64,000 nt of DNA from Paracoccus rhizosphaerae. Lineage in GTDB: Bacteria > Pseudomonadota > Alphaproteobacteria > Rhodobacterales > Rhodobacteraceae. The notes beneath the pieces were generated by a model. That model worked only from the letters and a program-made list of their open reading frames with translations, searched no databases and was not told the DNA's origin. The stretch covers positions 32,260-96,259 of the forward strand of contig NZ_JAOTBE010000006.1 in NCBI RefSeq assembly GCF_026162645.1. Reading direction: 5' to 3'. Positions 35,558-45,222 of this stretch are shown here, in pieces. Made by a program: the position numbers and the translations under genes. Numbering within the stretch: position 1 is the first letter of the stretch; each line of letters starts with the position of its first letter.

Positions 35558-37357
35558 TCAATCGGCCAGTTCAACCACCTGCGGACCGTCGGTGAACTGC
35601 ATCCGCGCCAGGCGGGCATATAGACCGCCTTCCGCCACCAGCGCCTCGTGGCTGCCCTGCGCCACGATCCGCCCCTGATCCAGAACGATGATCCGGTCGG
35701 CCTTCTTCACCGTCGCCAGGCGGTGGGCGACGATGATCGTCGTCCGCCCTTCGGCCAGACGGCCAACCGCGGCCTGCACCAAGCCTTCGGATTCGGCGTC
35801 CAGGGCGCTGGTCGCCTCGTCCAGCAGCAGGATCGGCGCGTCGCGCAGGATGGCGCGGGCGATGGCCACGCGCTGGCGCTGCCCGCCAGACAGCATCACA
35901 CCGCGCTCGCCAAGCGCCGTCCCGTAACCGTCCGGCAGCGCGGCGATGAAGTCATGCGCATGGGCCGCGCGTGCGGCGGCCTGAACCTCGGCGTCGCTGG
36001 CCTCGGGGCGGCCGAGGCGGATGTTGTCGGCGGCCGAGGCGGCGAAGATCACCGGGTCCTGCGGCACCAGGGCGATCCGGCTGCGCAGGTCGACGCGCGC
36101 CAGGTCGCGCAGGTCGATCCCGTCCAGCGTCACCCGGCCCGACTGCGGGTCCCAGAACCGCTGGATCAGCTGGATCACCGTCGTCTTGCCTGCCCCCGAC
36201 GGGCCGACAAGCGCCACCGTCTCACCAGGCCGGATGGTCAGGTCGACCCCGTGCAGCGCCGGGCTGTCCGGCCGCGAGGGGAAGCGGAAGCTGACGCCCT
36301 CGAACCCGATCTGGCCGCGCACCGGCTGCGGCAGGTCGCGCGGATGGGCCGGATCGGTCAGCGCATCTTCGGCCGACAGCAACTCGGCCAAGCGTTCGGT
36401 GGCACCCGCGGCGCGCTGCAGCTCGCCCCAGATCTCGGACAGCGCCCCTGCTCCACCGGCAACCAAGATCGCATAGATGACGAACTGCACCAACTGGCCC
36501 GCGGTCATCGCGCCCTCGCGCACATCGCGCGCGCCGATCCACAAGACGCCGATTACGCCGGCAAAGATCAGGAAGATCACGATGGCGGTCATCACCGCCC
36601 GCGTGCCGATGCGGGTCATCGCGACCAGATAGGACCGTTCCGTCACGTCGTCGAAGCGGTCGATGCTGCGCGCCTCGGCGGTATAGGCCTGGACCGTCTG
36701 CGCGGCCAGCAGCGTTTCCGATGCCGTGCCCGACGATTGCGCGATCCAGTCCTGGTTCTGGCGCGACAGCCCGCGCAGGCGGCGGCCCAGCACGATGATC
36801 GGCACCAGGATGGCGGGCACGATCAGCAGCACCAGCCCCGTCAGCTTGACCGAGGTCCAGGCCAGCAGCGCCATGCCGCCCACCAGGATCAGCAGGTTGC
36901 GCAGCGCGATCGACAGGGACGACCCCACGACCGACTGGATCAGCGTCGTGTCGGTGGTGATGCGCGACAGGATCTCTCCGGTCATCACACGCTCGAAGAA
37001 GGCCGGAGACAGGGTGATGACGCGGGCGTAGACCGCCTTGCGGATGTCGGCCACGACACGTTCGCCCAGGCGCGTGACGAAGAAGTATCGCGCCGCCGTT
37101 CCCAGGGCCAGAAGCGCCACGATAACCAGCGCGGCGCCGAAATAGCGGTCCAGCAGCCCCGCGCCGTCATCGAAGTTATCGACCACGCGGCGCACCGCCA
37201 GCGGCAGGATCAGGCTGATCGCCGAGGTGCCGACCAACGCCAGCAGCGCCAGCACCACCTGCCCCCGATAAGGCCGCACGAACGGCCAGAGCGCCCCGAG
37301 GGCCCCCACGCGACGGCTGGTGGGCCTGTCTTCGATGATCCGATTGCCGCGTGCCAT
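35558..37357 (-). CDS. MsbA-like ABC exporter (fused permease and ATPase)
   Basis: A 599-residue half-transporter with six predicted membrane helices (about 25-320) and a C-terminal nucleotide-binding domain. The domain has Walker A GPSGAGKTT, signature LSGGQRQRVAIARA, Walker B ILLLDEATSALD and the switch His in VAHRLATV. Homodimers of this class export lipids or drugs; the substrate is unknown. It is convergent with the CAP lipoprotein, with stop codons five bases apart. Confidence 0.93.
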   Translation of the reverse strand: MARGNRIIEDRPTSRRVGALGALWPFVRPYRGQVVLALLALVGTSAISLILPLAVRRVVDNFDDGAGLLDRYFGAALVIVALLALGTAARYFFVTRLGERVVADIRKAVYARVITLSPAFFERVMTGEILSRITTDTTLIQSVVGSSLSIALRNLLILVGGMALLAWTSVKLTGLVLLIVPAILVPIIVLGRRLRGLSRQNQDWIAQSSGTASETLLAAQTVQAYTAEARSIDRFDDVTERSYLVAMTRIGTRAVMTAIVIFLIFAGVIGVLWIGARDVREGAMTAGQLVQFVIYAILVAGGAGALSEIWGELQRAAGATERLAELLSAEDALTDPAHPRDLPQPVRGQIGFEGVSFRFPSRPDSPALHGVDLTIRPGETVALVGPSGAGKTTVIQLIQRFWDPQSGRVTLDGIDLRDLARVDLRSRIALVPQDPVIFAASAADNIRLGRPEASDAEVQAAARAAHAHDFIAALPDGYGTALGERGVMLSGGQRQRVAIARAILRDAPILLLDEATSALDAESEGLVQAAVGRLAEGRTTIIVAHRLATVKKADRIIVLDQGRIVAQGSHEALVAEGGLYARLARMQFTDGPQVVELAD

Positions 37358-37438
37358 TGCCGTCCGTCCGCTGTTCTTGCGGCCTTGGTTTAGGCCGCAG
37401 GCGGCGCAAGGACAAGCGCACGGCCTGTCGCGGGGGAC

Positions 37439-38065
37439 CTATGGCTGAACGGACCCGTCGGCCAGCGCGTCCTGCAGAAGGTCCACCGCCTGCGCCAGCT
37501 TTTCGTCGATGATGTGCAGGTACTGGGTCCAGTCGGTCAGCTCCCGCAGCTCGGCCACCCCGTCCGAGATGCCGCGCAGCCCGATCAGCGGCACGTCGAA
37601 CAGCTGCGCGGCGCGCAGGTGGGCGAAGGTTTCCATGTCGACCATGTCCTCCTCGATCCGCTGATAGGCCGCGCCGCTGACGATGTTCGCGCCGGTCGAG
37701 AGGTTCGCCACCGGCAGGCCGGGGATGCGGTGCGGCAGGTCGATCATCCGCGGCAGGTCCAGAAGCGGCGTGCACCCCACCGCAAATCCCAGAGGGGAGG
37801 CGTCCATGTCGCGATAGCCGACGGCGCCCACCTGATAGATCTCGGTCTGGACCAGCCGCGCCGACCCCGCCGACCCCAGCGACACGATCAGCCGCGGCAG
37901 CGGGTCCATGCGCGACAGGGCGGCGGTCAGGCGGACAGCACCCTCGACCGGACCGATGCCGGTGATCAGCGGGTCGATGCGCGCCTGCAGGGCGGGTCCG
38001 TATTCCGGCCTTGCGGCCATCACGAACAGGACCGGCACACCGGCGATCAGGTCGGGCTGGGGCAT
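37439..38065 (-). CDS. 5'-methylthioadenosine/S-adenosylhomocysteine nucleosidase-family protein
   Basis: This 208-residue protein has a nucleoside phosphorylase fold: FVMAARPEYGPAL, GIGPVEGAVRLTAAL, SLGSAGS, and VDMETFAHLRAAQLFDVPLIGLRGISDGV, where Glu in the DMETFA stretch and Asp in ISDG match the MTAN catalytic residues. It would cleave MTA or SAH to adenine and the thioribose product. It is a little shorter than the usual 230 residues. The ATG at 38065 has GAGGTGACG upstream and is chosen over an in-frame Met at 38191. Confidence 0.85.
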   Translation of the reverse strand: MPQPDLIAGVPVLFVMAARPEYGPALQARIDPLITGIGPVEGAVRLTAALSRMDPLPRLIVSLGSAGSARLVQTEIYQVGAVGYRDMDASPLGFAVGCTPLLDLPRMIDLPHRIPGLPVANLSTGANIVSGAAYQRIEEDMVDMETFAHLRAAQLFDVPLIGLRGISDGVAELRELTDWTQYLHIIDEKLAQAVDLLQDALADGSVQP

Positions 38066-38183
38066 CGTCACCTCGGGGTTTGGGATGGGGTGGCACGGGA
38101 CCTGCGGGCGGTCAAGCGCAATGCGCCCTTGCGGCCATGCGCGCGCCTGTGGCAGGGGTCGACGGTCGATTACGGGGGCAGCG

Positions 38184-39281
38184 ATGGGCAAGGTCAGCGA
38201 TCTTTACCGGCAACGCGTGGCGGCGGGCAAGCTGCGCCCCGATCCCGCGCAAGAGGCCGTGCTGCCGCAGATGGACCGGGTGCTGGACGAGATGGCTTCG
38301 ACGCCCGCGCCCAAGCGGTCGGCGTGGCGGGCATTCCTGGGCGTGGGGAATCCGCAATCCCCGCCGGGTGCACGGGGCCTCTATCTGTGGGGCGGGGTTG
38401 GCCGCGGCAAGTCGATGCTGATGGACCTGATGGCCGAGGCGGCCGGCGACATCTCCTGCCGGCGCGTGCATTTCCACGCCTTCATGCAGGACATCCAGGC
38501 CGGCCTGGAGGCAGCGCGCAAGCGCGGCGAACAGGACACCGTCCGCCCCGTGGCCGAGGCCGTCGCCCGAGAGACCCGGCTGCTGTGCTTCGATGAGATG
38601 CAGATCACCGACATCGCCGACGCGATGATCGTGGGGCGGCTGTTCCAGGTGCTGTTCGACCAGGGCGTCGTGGTGGTCACCACGTCGAACCGGGTGCCCG
38701 AGGATCTCTACAAGCATGGCCTGAACCGGCAGCTGTTCCTGCCCTTCATCGACCTGATCCGCCAGCGGATGGAGGTGGTGTGCCTGGACAGCCAGACCGA
38801 CTATCGCCAGAACCGCGCGGCCGGTGGCCAGGTCTGGTTCACGCCCGCCAATGCGGATGCCAAGGCCGCCATCGACGCGATCTGGGCGGACCTTACCGGC
38901 AGTGCCGCCCCCGAGCCCTGCCGGATCGAGGTCAAGGGCCGCCAGGTGGAACTGGCCGCCTGTTCGGGCCGCGTGGCGCGGTCCAGCTTCTGGGACCTGT
39001 GCGGTCGTCCCCTGGGTCCGGCGGACTATCTGGCGGTGGCGGATGCGCTGGACGTGCTGATGATCGACGGGGTGCCGCGCCTCTCGGCCTCGAACTACAA
39101 TGAGGCCAAGCGCTTCGTCACGCTGATCGATGCGCTCTACGAGGCGCATGTCCGCCTGATCGCCAGCGCCGCCGATGAGCCCGAGCAGCTTTACAACGAG
39201 GGCGAAGGCAGCTTCGAATTCGAACGCACAGCCAGCCGCCTTCGGGAAATGCAGGATGGGGCCTGGGGGACGCGCGACTAG
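38184..39281 (+). CDS. zapE: Cell division ATPase ZapE (AFG1-like)
   Basis: ZapE is an AAA-type ATPase linked to Z-ring stability under stress; the eukaryotic relative AFG1 acts on mitochondrial respiratory proteins. The 365-residue protein has Walker A GGVGRGKSMLMD near residues 68-79, HFHAFMQDI, Walker B LLCFDEMQITDI, and VVVTTSNRVPEDLYKHGLNR. Length is typical. The ATG at 38184 begins the conserved sequence. Its stop shares CTAG with the convergent dsbA-like gene. Confidence 0.93.
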   Translation: MGKVSDLYRQRVAAGKLRPDPAQEAVLPQMDRVLDEMASTPAPKRSAWRAFLGVGNPQSPPGARGLYLWGGVGRGKSMLMDLMAEAAGDISCRRVHFHAFMQDIQAGLEAARKRGEQDTVRPVAEAVARETRLLCFDEMQITDIADAMIVGRLFQVLFDQGVVVVTTSNRVPEDLYKHGLNRQLFLPFIDLIRQRMEVVCLDSQTDYRQNRAAGGQVWFTPANADAKAAIDAIWADLTGSAAPEPCRIEVKGRQVELAACSGRVARSSFWDLCGRPLGPADYLAVADALDVLMIDGVPRLSASNYNEAKRFVTLIDALYEAHVRLIASAADEPEQLYNEGEGSFEFERTASRLREMQDGAWGTRD

Positions 39282-39895
39282 ACCCCCAGGGTGCGGCGGC
39301 CGCGGGCGACCAGGTCGCGAATCTCCTGCAGGGTCATCTGGCCGAAGACGGCCTCGTCGCCGCAGATGAAGGTGGGCGTGCCCATCAGCCCCATGTGATC
39401 GGCCAGAAGGAAGCTGGTCGAGATGTGCTTGGTTACCGCATCCGACCCCATGCGTTCGCGCAGCTCGGCCTCGTCCAGGCCCACGTCGCGGGCGATGCGC
39501 ATGACGCTGGCCTCCTCGGCCCGGCCGCGCATGCCCAGCATCCCGGCGTGGAACTGCCAGTATTTTCCGGTTGGCAATGAGGCCAGCGATGCGCGGGCGG
39601 CGAATTCCGACCCCGGCCCGAAGACCGGCCATTCGCGATAGACGACGCGCAGATCCGGGTCGCCGGTGACCAGCTGCTGCATCACCGGCAGCATCTTGCG
39701 GCAGAACCCGCAGTTATAGTCGAAGAATTCGGTCAGGGTGATGTTGCCGTCGGGGTTGCCCAGGACGGGCGCGGTCGGGTCACGCTCCAGCGCGTCGCGC
39801 AGTTCCTCGGGCATGGGGTTCGAGCGCTCCTGCGCCAGCGCGGGAAGGGCGGCGAAGGCGCCGGCGGATGCCAGAAGAAGACGGCGGGTCGGCAT
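39278..39895 (-). CDS. DsbA-family periplasmic thiol:disulfide oxidoreductase
   Basis: The 205-residue protein has a signal peptide beginning MPTRRLLLASAGAFAALPALA, in which the Arg pair might allow Tat export, followed by a DsbA-like domain. The active-site Cys-Gly-Phe-Cys lies in FFDYNCGFCRKM near residues 66-74, and the cis-Pro loop is GTPTFICGDE. Such proteins oxidise or isomerise disulfides in the periplasm. The ATG at 39895 has AAGGAC upstream; a longer in-frame start at 39925 lacks one. Confidence 0.9.
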   Translation of the reverse strand: MPTRRLLLASAGAFAALPALAQERSNPMPEELRDALERDPTAPVLGNPDGNITLTEFFDYNCGFCRKMLPVMQQLVTGDPDLRVVYREWPVFGPGSEFAARASLASLPTGKYWQFHAGMLGMRGRAEEASVMRIARDVGLDEAELRERMGSDAVTKHISTSFLLADHMGLMGTPTFICGDEAVFGQMTLQEIRDLVARGRRTLGV

Positions 39896-39951
39896 GGCTT
39901 GTCCTTTTGCGGCGGCTGAGGTCACATGGTCAGCTAACGCGAGGTGGCACG

Positions 39952-40278
39952 ATGGGTAAACCGCGACGGCGGGACAGGGACGTCACGATGCCGTCAGCCG
40001 AGGCGGCGGAGCCGGTCTGCCCGCTGTGCCTGCGGCCGATCCCGCCGGACGTCCCGCAGAGCCGCCATCACCTGATCCCCAAGCTGAAGGGCGGCAAGGG
40101 GGGCGAAACCGTCCTGCTGCACCACATCTGCCACAAGACGATCCACAAGACCCTGCGCGAGGGCGAACTGGCGCGCAGCTTCAACACGGTCGAGGCGCTG
40201 CGTGCGCAACCGGACCTGGCGCGGTTCTGGGCATGGGTGGCCAAGCGTCCGCCCGGTTTCACCGCCAAGGTGCGCTGA
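39952..40278 (+). CDS. Small HNH-like zinc protein
   Basis: The 108-residue protein contains CPLCLRPI, then SRHHLIPKLKGGKGGETVLLHHICHKTIH, an HNH-type beta-beta-alpha-metal arrangement with two CxxC/HxxH pairs. HNH folds include nucleases and structural zinc proteins; this short form is common in Rhodobacterales as a stand-alone gene and has no known role that I can state. The ATG at 39952 has GAGGTGG at suitable spacing. It is divergent from the dsbA-like gene by 56 bases. Confidence 0.8.
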   Translation: MGKPRRRDRDVTMPSAEAAEPVCPLCLRPIPPDVPQSRHHLIPKLKGGKGGETVLLHHICHKTIHKTLREGELARSFNTVEALRAQPDLARFWAWVAKRPPGFTAKVR

Positions 40279-40337
40279 AACCTTTGCGATCAGGTGATTC
40301 GGGCGCATGCTGGTCCTTCAACCAGAAGGAGCCTGCC

Positions 40338-40505
40338 ATGACCCGCACGATCCTGACCGCCGCCCTGGTCTGCCTGACCGCCCCCGCCGCAATGGCGCAG
40401 ACGGCGCCCGCCCCTGCCCCCGACGAGGCGCAGACCGCCCCGCTGGAGCAGACGGTGCCTGTGCGCCGCACGTCCTGCGGTCGCGACAAGCACGTGATGT
40501 CCTGA
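40338..40505 (+). CDS. Short secreted protein, unknown function
   Basis: This 55-residue product begins with a clear signal peptide (MTRTILTAALVCLTAPAAMAQ), leaving a mature peptide of about 34 residues, rich in Pro, Ala and Thr with one Cys. AGAAGGAG is positioned seven bases before the ATG, a strong ribosome-binding site. I do not recognise a family. The terminator hairpin downstream serves ettA on the other strand. Confidence 0.7.
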   Translation: MTRTILTAALVCLTAPAAMAQTAPAPAPDEAQTAPLEQTVPVRRTSCGRDKHVMS

Positions 40506-40507
40506 CG

Positions 40508-40534
40508 AAAAAGGGCGCCGCGATTGCGACGCCC
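40508..40534 (-). terminator. Intrinsic terminator of ettA
   Basis: A 9-bp stem with one mismatch (40513-40521 with 40526-40534) and loop GATT is followed on the minus strand by five T residues, just past the ettA stop at 40542. Confidence 0.8.
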
Positions 40535-40541
40535 CTAATGG

Positions 40542-42197
40542 TCAACGCGTGAACTTCTTGTACTTCACACGCTTGGGTTCGACCGAGTCGGGGCCCAGAC
40601 GACGGATCTTGTCTTCCTCATAGGCCTCGAAGTTGCCCTCGAACCACTCGACATGGGCATCGCCCTCGAAGGCCAAGATGTGCGTGCACAGCCGGTCGAG
40701 GAAGAAGCGGTCGTGGCTGATGATGACCGCGCAGCCCGCGAAGTCTTCCAGCGCGGCTTCCAGCGCCTGCAGGGTTTCCACGTCAAGGTCGTTGGTCGGC
40801 TCGTCCAGCAGCAGGACGTTGCCGCCCGACTTGAGCAGCTTGGCCATGTGGACGCGGTTGCGTTCGCCGCCCGATAGCTGTCCGACCTTCTTCTGCTGGT
40901 CGCCGCCCTTGAAGTTGAAGGCGCTGCAGTAGGCGCGGCTGTTCATCTGCGCGTCGCCCAGCACGATCTGCTCGGCCCCGCCGCTGATTTCCTCCCACAC
41001 GGTGTTGGTGTCCGACAGGGCGTCGCGCGACTGGTCGACGAAGGACAGGTGCACCGTGTCGCCATAGCTGATCTCGCCCTCGTCGGGCTGCTCGTTGCCG
41101 GTCAGCATGCGGAACAGGGTCGACTTGCCGGCGCCGTTCGGGCCGATCACGCCGACGATGCCGCCGGGCGGCAGGGCAAAGTCCAGCCCCTCGATCAGCA
41201 GCTTGTCGCCCATCGCCTTCTTCAGGCCCGTGACCTCGATCACCTTGTTCCCAAGGCGTTCGCCGTTCGGGATGATGATCTGGGCGCGCGACAGCTTCTC
41301 GCGCTCGGACTGGTTGGCCAGCTCGTTATAGGCGCTGATCCGGGCCTTGGATTTTGCCTGGCGCGCCTTGGCGCCGGCGCGGATCCATTCCAGTTCGCGC
41401 TCCAGCACCTTCTGCTTGGACTTGTCCTCGCGGGCCTCCTGCTCCAGCCGCTTGGCCTTCTGTTCCAGCCAAGCCGAATAGTTGCCCTCATAGGGGATGC
41501 CGCGACCGCGATCCAGTTCCAGGATCCAGCTGGTGATGTCGTCCAGGAAATATCGGTCGTGCGTGACACACAGGATCGTGCCCTGGTATTCGATCAGGTG
41601 CTTTTGCAGCCAGGCGATGGTTTCCGCGTCCAGGTGGTTCGTCGGTTCGTCCAGCAGCAGCATGTCCGGCGCCTCGAGCAGCAGCTTGCACAGCGCCACG
41701 CGGCGGCGTTCGCCGCCCGAAAGCGTGGTCACGTCCGCATCGTCGGGCGGGCAGCGCAGGGCCTCCATCGCGACGTCGATCTGGCTGTCCAGATCCCACA
41801 GGTTCTCCGCGTCGATCTGGTCCTGGAGCGCGGCCATCTCCTCGGCGGTCTCGTCCGAGTAGTTCATCGCCAGTTCGTTATAGCGGTCGAGCTTGGCCTG
41901 CTTGGCCGCCACACCCAGCATCACGTTGCCGCGCACGTCGAGGGATTCGTCCAGCTGCGGTTCCTGCGGCAGATAGCCCACGGTCGCGCCCTTGGCGGCC
42001 CAGGCTTCGCCGGTGAAGTCCTTGTCCCAGCCCGCCATGACGCGCAGCAGGGTGGATTTACCAGCGCCGTTGACGCCGACGACGCCGATCTTGACGCCGG
42101 GAAGGAAGTTCAGACGGATGTTCTCGAAGACCTTCTTGCCGCCGGGATAGGTCTTGGACACGCCGTCCATGTGGTAGACGAACTGATAGGACGCCAT
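40542..42197 (-). CDS. ettA: Energy-dependent translational throttle protein EttA (ABC-F)
   Basis: EttA is a ribosome-binding ABC-F ATPase that gates the first elongation step by energy state. The 551-residue protein has two ABC domains (Walker A GVNGAGKST near 42-50 and GPNGAGKST near 353-361; signatures LSGGERRRVALCKLL and LSGGERNRVHMAKLL), and between them the arm/linker region (about 240-310, LERELEWIRAGAKARQAKSKARI). Length and the linker distinguish it from Uup and others. Confidence 0.96.
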   Translation of the reverse strand: MASYQFVYHMDGVSKTYPGGKKVFENIRLNFLPGVKIGVVGVNGAGKSTLLRVMAGWDKDFTGEAWAAKGATVGYLPQEPQLDESLDVRGNVMLGVAAKQAKLDRYNELAMNYSDETAEEMAALQDQIDAENLWDLDSQIDVAMEALRCPPDDADVTTLSGGERRRVALCKLLLEAPDMLLLDEPTNHLDAETIAWLQKHLIEYQGTILCVTHDRYFLDDITSWILELDRGRGIPYEGNYSAWLEQKAKRLEQEAREDKSKQKVLERELEWIRAGAKARQAKSKARISAYNELANQSEREKLSRAQIIIPNGERLGNKVIEVTGLKKAMGDKLLIEGLDFALPPGGIVGVIGPNGAGKSTLFRMLTGNEQPDEGEISYGDTVHLSFVDQSRDALSDTNTVWEEISGGAEQIVLGDAQMNSRAYCSAFNFKGGDQQKKVGQLSGGERNRVHMAKLLKSGGNVLLLDEPTNDLDVETLQALEAALEDFAGCAVIISHDRFFLDRLCTHILAFEGDAHVEWFEGNFEAYEEDKIRRLGPDSVEPKRVKYKKFTR

Positions 42198-42251
42198 CGG
42201 ACTCTCCTGTAATTTGCTGCCTTGTAGGCGATCGGGCGGGCCGATGGAAGG

Positions 42252-43166
42252 TCAGCGGATCTCGGCCACGAAATCGCCGCCAAGCAGGTCGCGAAGCGCC
42301 TCGACCTGCGGGGCCAGCCGCGCCTCAAGCGCGGCGACGGCCTCAAGCGGCGGCATCAGGCCCGGCGCATTGGCAAAGACCTTCTGCGTCAGGTTGCCGT
42401 AAAGCCCCGGCCCGATGCCCAGATGCGCCTCGACCGCGTCCATCACCCGGTGCGGAGCCGCCTCGATGCGCCCGAAGGGGATCACCAGCATGTCGGGATA
42501 GCGCGCCAGCCAGCGTGGCAGATAGGCGGCATAGTCGCCGCGTTCGTCCAGGACCGGGTTCGCCACCTCGGCCAGCCAGTCGTCCAGCGTCAGCGGCGTG
42601 CGCTTTTCGCGGCGCAGGTTCATGCGCAGCTGCGATATTGCGCGATCGACCGGGTGGCGGACCAGGTAGATGACCCGCGCCTTGGGCAGCAGGTCGCGGA
42701 CCGCCTGCACCCCTTCGTCGGGCAGAGCCGAATACTCCGGCGTGAAGTCCATCGGAATGGCATGGGCGGGCGCCGGCGCGAAGACGCGCTTGTACCACTG
42801 GTTGTGGAACATCTTGCCGCTGGTGATGGCGGTCAGATAGGCGTCCAGTGCAGGCTCCAGCGGGACCTGACGCATCTTGTGGCGGTCGCGGATCTCCTGC
42901 GGCTTGTTGCGGTAATGCCATGCGATCCAGCGGCGGTGGCCGGGAATATGCTGGTGGTTGAAATATTGGACCTCCTTGAACGGCGGGATCCAGACCTGCG
43001 GGTGCTGGCCCAGCATCTGCGCCAGCCAGCTGGTCCCCGCCTTCTGCGCCCCGATGCAGAGCGCGCCGGGCTTTCGCGGCTGGCCCTCGGGGTCGAAGGC
43101 CGGGCTGATGGCCAGCGTGGTCACCAGCCGCGCCAGCTGATCAGTCGCGTCGTCCCCAGAGATCAT
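42252..43166 (-). CDS. Sulfotransferase-domain protein
   Basis: The protein of about 304 residues has PAPS-binding motifs: [16 protein letters not shown] (5'-phosphosulfate loop) and [16 protein letters not shown] (3'-phosphate site). FKEVQYFNH and FTPEYSAL are typical of bacterial sulfotransferases of the heparan-type superfamily. The acceptor is unknown. The start is given as [10 protein letters not shown] at 43166; an in-frame Met 15 bases upstream exists. It overlaps the 3' end of rimO and is translated in another frame. Confidence 0.85.
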   Translation of the reverse strand: MISGDDATDQLARLVTTLAISPAFDPEGQPRKPGALCIGAQKAGTSWLAQMLGQHPQVWIPPFKEVQYFNHQHIPGHRRWIAWHYRNKPQEIRDRHKMRQVPLEPALDAYLTAITSGKMFHNQWYKRVFAPAPAHAIPMDFTPEYSALPDEGVQAVRDLLPKARVIYLVRHPVDRAISQLRMNLRREKRTPLTLDDWLAEVANPVLDERGDYAAYLPRWLARYPDMLVIPFGRIEAAPHRVMDAVEAHLGIGPGLYGNLTQKVFANAPGLMPPLEAVAALEARLAPQVEALRDLLGGDFVAEIR

Positions 43167-44508
43167 AGTCACCCGCCTCATCCACCGTCACCGTCAGGAT
43201 ATCGCCGGACTTGAGGCCGTCAAACCCCTCGTCGATGAACAGGTTGCCGTCGATTTCGGGGGCATCGGCCTTGGTCCGGCAGGTGGCGCCACCCTGGTCG
43301 ACCTCGTCCACGATCACCTCGACCCGCGTGCCGACCTTGGCCTCCAGCTTGGCGGCGCTGATCGCCTGCGCCTTTTCCATGAAGCGTTCGAAACGCTCCT
43401 GCTTGACCTCGGGTGGCACATGGTCAGGCAGATCGTTGGCGCGGGCGCCCTTGACGTTCTCGTACTGGAAAGCGCCGACGCGATCCAGCTGAGCCTCGTC
43501 CAGCCAGTCCAGAAGGGTCTGGAACTCGGCCTCGGTTTCGCCCGGATAGCCGACGATGAAGGTCGAGCGCAGGGTGATCTCGGGGCAGATCGCGCGCCAG
43601 GCGGCGATCTCGTCCAGCATCTTCGCGGCGGCGGCGGGACGGGCCATTCGCTTCAGAACGTCCGGGTGGGCGTGCTGGAACGGGATGTCCATGTAGGGCA
43701 GCACCAGCCCATCCGCCATCAGCGGGATCAGGTCGCGCACATGCGGATAGGGATAGACGTAATGCAGCCGCACCCAGGCGCCCAGGCTGCCCAAATCACG
43801 CGCGAGGTCGGTGATATGGGCGCGGTGGCCGCGCTCGGTCTCGTGCCTGCGGTCCAGGCCATAGGCGCTGGTGTCCTGGCTGATGACAAGCAGTTCGCGC
43901 ACCCCGGCCTCGACCAGCTTCTCGGCCTCGCGCACGACGGCATGGGCCGGGCGGCTGACCAGGCGGCCGCGCATGTCGGGAATGATGCAGAACTTGCACT
44001 TGTGATTGCAGCCTTCTGAGATCTTCAGATAGCTGTAGTGCCGCGGCGTCAGGCTGACGCCGGATGCCGGAAGCAGGTCGATGAAGGGATCGGGCTTCGG
44101 CGGCACCGCACCGTGCACCGCGTCCAGAACCTGTTCGTATTGATGCGGGCCCGTCACGGCCAGCACCTTGGGATGCGCGCCGGTGATATAGTCGGGCTCG
44201 GCCCCCAGGCAGCCGGTGACGATCACACGGCCGTTCTCGCGCAGCGCCTCTCCGATGGCATCCAGGCTTTCGGCCTTGGCGCTGTCCAGAAAGCCGCAGG
44301 TGTTGACGACCACCGCGTCCGCGCCGTGATAGTCGGCGCTGATCGCATAACCCTCGGCCCGCAGCCGGGCCAGGATGCGTTCGCTGTCGACCAGCGCCTT
44401 GGGGCAACCCAGGGACACCATGCCGATGGTCGGCTGGCCGTCGCGGCGCTCATCGGGGATGCGCGCACGGGCAAGGTCTGGACGAAGGTCTGGCGGGTTC
44501 TGCTGCAT
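43141..44508 (-). CDS. rimO: Ribosomal protein S12 methylthiotransferase RimO
   Basis: RimO is a radical-SAM enzyme adding a methylthio group to Asp of ribosomal protein S12. The 455-residue protein has an N-terminal MTTase domain ([36 protein letters not shown] with three cluster Cys), the radical-SAM motif [17 protein letters not shown], and a C-terminal TRAM domain near 385-450. The ATG at 44508 is preferred to an in-frame Met at 44550. A 21-codon peptide gene is 55 bases upstream on the same strand. Confidence 0.96.
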   Translation of the reverse strand: MQQNPPDLRPDLARARIPDERRDGQPTIGMVSLGCPKALVDSERILARLRAEGYAISADYHGADAVVVNTCGFLDSAKAESLDAIGEALRENGRVIVTGCLGAEPDYITGAHPKVLAVTGPHQYEQVLDAVHGAVPPKPDPFIDLLPASGVSLTPRHYSYLKISEGCNHKCKFCIIPDMRGRLVSRPAHAVVREAEKLVEAGVRELLVISQDTSAYGLDRRHETERGHRAHITDLARDLGSLGAWVRLHYVYPYPHVRDLIPLMADGLVLPYMDIPFQHAHPDVLKRMARPAAAAKMLDEIAAWRAICPEITLRSTFIVGYPGETEAEFQTLLDWLDEAQLDRVGAFQYENVKGARANDLPDHVPPEVKQERFERFMEKAQAISAAKLEAKVGTRVEVIVDEVDQGGATCRTKADAPEIDGNLFIDEGFDGLKSGDILTVTVDEAGDYDLWGRRD

Positions 44509-44563
44509 CCGCCGCACATAAGCGATTCGCCTGCGCGGGAAAAGATGCAACAGCGCGGGTCCG

Positions 44564-44629
44564 TCAGCGGCGCCTGAAGAACCGGCGCAGCAACTTGAAG
44601 ATCGCGAACCACTTGAACAGCCTGTACAT
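44564..44629 (-). CDS. 21-residue basic aromatic peptide upstream of rimO
   Basis: A 21-codon frame encodes a peptide starting [11 protein letters not shown] and ending with three Arg, containing eight Lys or Arg and six Phe or Trp. The pattern would form a basic amphipathic helix. The start has a near-perfect ribosome-binding site, GGAAGGAG, with a seven-base spacer to ATG. It ends 55 bases before the rimO start, so it could be a real small protein, an upstream leader peptide, or both. I do not recognise a family and the helix is inference. Confidence 0.6.
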   Translation of the reverse strand: MYRLFKWFAIFKLLRRFFRRR

Positions 44630-44756
44630 CTTCTATCTCCTTCCTAGAGCGAAAGACAACTCTGCCGGCGGCCGCCGGGTTCAGCCAGGCCAGCCGCGGT
44701 GTGCTGTCGCCGGATCGTGATTTCACCTCTGTCCTGTTTCCGGAAAGGTTGGCGAC

Positions 44757-45218
44757 ATGAACATGAACCGCCTCTCCCTGATCCTGATCGCCGCGCTGGC
44801 CGCGGCGACGCCCGCACTCTCGCAGGAAGGCATCCGCCGGGCGGGACCCTTCATCGACGTCTGGAACAACCGGGGCGGTAACGTTCTGCAGATGGTGCAG
44901 ACGCGGGCCGACCTGGCGCGGTCGGGGCGGCAGGTGCGGATCCGTGGCTATTGCCGGTCGGCCTGCACCATCCTGACGACGATGCCCAATGCCTGCCTTG
45001 GCCCGCATGCCCGGATCGGGTTCCATGCACCGCGCATCCCGAACACGCAGATCATCCCGCCCTATGTCGACCAGATCATGGGCAACTTCTATCGCGCGGG
45101 CATCCGCGACCGCTGGTTCGGCGGCTGGAACCGCTCGATGGAGATGCAGATCGTCAGCGCCCGCGACTATGTCAGGATGGATCCGCAGGCGCGCATCTGC
45201 GACAGCATCAAGCCCTGA
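44757..45218 (+). CDS. Secreted ClpP/crotonase-fold protein (COG3904-like)
   Basis: This 153-residue protein has a signal peptide (first 22 residues, ending ALSQ) and a mature region with WNNRGGNVLQMVQTRADLARSG, RIRGYCRSACTILTTMPNACLG and RIGFHAPR. The GGNV, C-x-S-A-C and G-F-H elements resemble periplasmic proteins with a ClpP-like fold, where the Ser of CRSAC would be a nucleophile. No proteolytic activity is established here. Three of its cysteines could form disulfides. It is convergent with the ABC permease gene, four bases between stops. Confidence 0.65.
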   Translation: MNMNRLSLILIAALAAATPALSQEGIRRAGPFIDVWNNRGGNVLQMVQTRADLARSGRQVRIRGYCRSACTILTTMPNACLGPHARIGFHAPRIPNTQIIPPYVDQIMGNFYRAGIRDRWFGGWNRSMEMQIVSARDYVRMDPQARICDSIKP

Positions 45219-45222
45219 GGGG

